The notes under the pieces are model-generated. The model saw nothing but the letters and a program-made list of their open reading frames with translations, had not been told where the DNA came from and made no database searches. A DNA stretch of 64,000 bases, taken from positions 682,001 through 746,000 of the forward strand of contig CP145411.1 of NCBI GenBank assembly GCA_036867785.1, given 5' to 3'. The stretch is from Plasmodiophora brassicae (Eukaryota > Endomyxa: Phytomyxea > Phytomyxea > Plasmodiophorida). The number at the start of each line of letters is the position of its first letter. Positions within the stretch are counted from its first letter, which is position 1. The position numbers were made by a program, and so were the translations under genes. Shown here piece after piece: positions 62,908-64,000 of this stretch.

Positions 62908-63835
62908 GGGCAAAAAAGCGGTTACATCACCATGCGGTTCCCCGGTGGTCCCCCTCCCGAGTACTGAACAGGCCAAACACCATTTGGCTTCGCAATTCGG
63001 AATGAGATACGGCACATTCGGTGTTGTATGAACGTAACCGAAGGTCCTTCCGGCGGTGCGTCCATTTCACGTAAGTACGCTCCGTTCAAGGGCCACTGCC
63101 ATGCCATGGCGCACGTTGCAGACTTGCAGTGAGCCGACAAAGCGTTCATGACGGTGTATGTTGCCGTGAGCCGACTGAGCGGTTGATGTCACCAGGCAAA
63201 AAAGGTTACATCACCATGCGGTTCCCCGGTGGTCCCCCTCCCGAGTACTGGACAGGCCAAACACCATTTGGCTTCGCAATTCGGAATGAGATACGGCACA
63301 TTCGGTGTTGTATGAACGTAACCGAAGGTCCTTCTGGCGGTGCGTCCATTTCACGGAAGTACGCTCCGTTCAAGGGGCACTGCCATGCCGTGGCGCACGT
63401 TGCAGTGAGCCGACAAAGCAGTTGATGACTTCGGCGAGCACCGGGCAAAAAAGGTTAGCAAAAAAGGTTACATCACCATGCGGTTCCCCGGTGGTCCCCC
63501 TCCCGAGTACTGAACAGGCCAAACACCATTTGGCTTCGCAATTCGGAATGAGATACGGCACATTCGGTGTTGTATGCAGTATGAACGTAACCGATTGTCC
63601 TTGCGGCGATGCATCCATTTCACGGGAATACTCTCCGTTCAAGGGGCACTGCCATGCCGCACGTCGCAATAAGACAGCAAGGCAGCTGATCAAGCAGCAG
63701 CAGTCACCGGGCAAAAAGGTTACCTCACCATGCGGTTCCCTGGTGGTCCTCGTCCCGAGTACGGCTAACATTTGGGTTTCACAATTCGGAATGAGATACA
63801 GCACGCCTTGTATGAACGTCACTAAAGCAATTGCT
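62908..63835. repeat. tandem repeat array, about 4 units of 250-285 bp
   Basis: Units begin with gggcaaaaaaggttacatca near 62909, 63194, 63455 and 63709. Each contains ccatgcggttccccggtggt, accatttggcttcgcaattc, ggaatgagatacggcacatt and tttcacgtaagtacgctccg. Units 1 and 2 are nearly identical, unit 3 is similar but ends differently, and unit 4 is the most diverged and shortened. On the minus strand units 1-2 each have an open reading starting near the unit end (MDAPPEGPSVTFIQHRMCRI). Function unknown; it could be a young local duplication. Confidence 0.9.
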
Positions 63836-63917
63836 CTCTTGTCCAAGTTATGACGTATGCTGAATAAGTCATGATATTTGTTATAGTTCCGAAGGTTATG
63901 CAGTTCCTTTCAGTTCG

Positions 63918-63995
63918 GACTGTCGATTTGCGAACTGTCTGGCGTGGCGATATACAATCTGCTTGGCGTTGCGATATGCAGTTTGCCTGGCAGCT
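63918..63995 (+). repeat. short degenerate tandem repeat at window end
   Basis: About three units of 24 bp like gcgatatacaatctgcttgg, with gcgatatgcagtttgcctgg and gcgaactgtctggcgtg variants. It probably continues beyond the window. Confidence 0.7.
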
Positions 63996-64000
63996 GAATC

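Noticed and set aside
1-64000. tRNA, rRNA, CRISPR or bacterial operon signals
   Set aside because: No cloverleaf/B-box with matching arms, no rRNA-like sequence and no spaced direct repeats of CRISPR type were seen; genes are spliced and eukaryotic.

Overview
This window is nuclear DNA from a gene-dense, GC-rich eukaryotic microbe. Nearly every gene is cut by short GT-AG introns (mostly about 45-95 nt, often with a CTAAC/CTGAC-like branch motif), intergenic gaps are commonly 50-700 bp, and genes lie on both strands, so most long single-frame ORFs are only exons. The gene set includes motile-cilium genes (BBS2, DRC1) together with a MADS-box pair, NF-YC, PEN-2, a CYBDOM protein and a PDI. This fits a zoosporic protist. 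A phytomyxid/plasmodiophorid-like rhizarian is compatible with the GC content, compactness and intron size, but that assignment is inference.

Layout. 1-2188: 3' part of BBS2. 2274-5342: a hypothetical gene, LSM5, and a striking gene joining four ubiquitin-like domains to the RNA polymerase subunit RPB12. 5969-11359: F-BAR/SH3 protein, acyl-protein thioesterase, nitrobindin-like haem protein, Gln-rich protein. 11443-15439: DRC1, PEN-2 and NF-YC, all on the minus strand. 15873-17300: a decayed tyrosine-recombinase-like element with a large inverted duplication. 17660-24996: a cytochrome P450, a membrane protein, and a fused URC1-URC4 uracil-catabolism gene. 25109-31530: two membrane ORFs, a kinesin, and a FYVE-finger protein carrying a second Cys/His ribbon. 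31764-36780: a membrane-anchored glucose/sorbosone-dehydrogenase-like protein and a duplicated-unit KDEL PDI. 37068-41471: CCDC12/Cwf18, an EF-hand protein and membrane proteins. 41694-48115: one very large PH-FYVE-kinase-helical-PH-PH signalling protein. 48495-54588: DOMON/cytochrome b561 protein, lariat debranching enzyme DBR1, WDTC1. 54736-56318: two tandem MADS-box genes. 56641-62328: an acidic hypothetical protein, two secretory-pathway proteins and a PPR protein. 62908-64000: tandem repeats.

There is no operon logic, but themes recur. RNA processing and transcription: LSM5, CCDC12, DBR1, RPB12, NF-YC, MADS. Cilium: BBS2, DRC1. Secretory pathway and membrane redox: PDI, CYBDOM, GSDH-like, P450. 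Phosphoinositide/membrane signalling: F-BAR, FYVE, PH kinase. The most unusual observations are the UBL4-RPB12 fusion, the URC1-URC4 fusion, and a FYVE-like finger nested inside a split PH domain. Exon joins were made by eye from splice consensus, frame and family conservation, with no alignment run. Gene ends are firm where a stop is given; starts are less certain.
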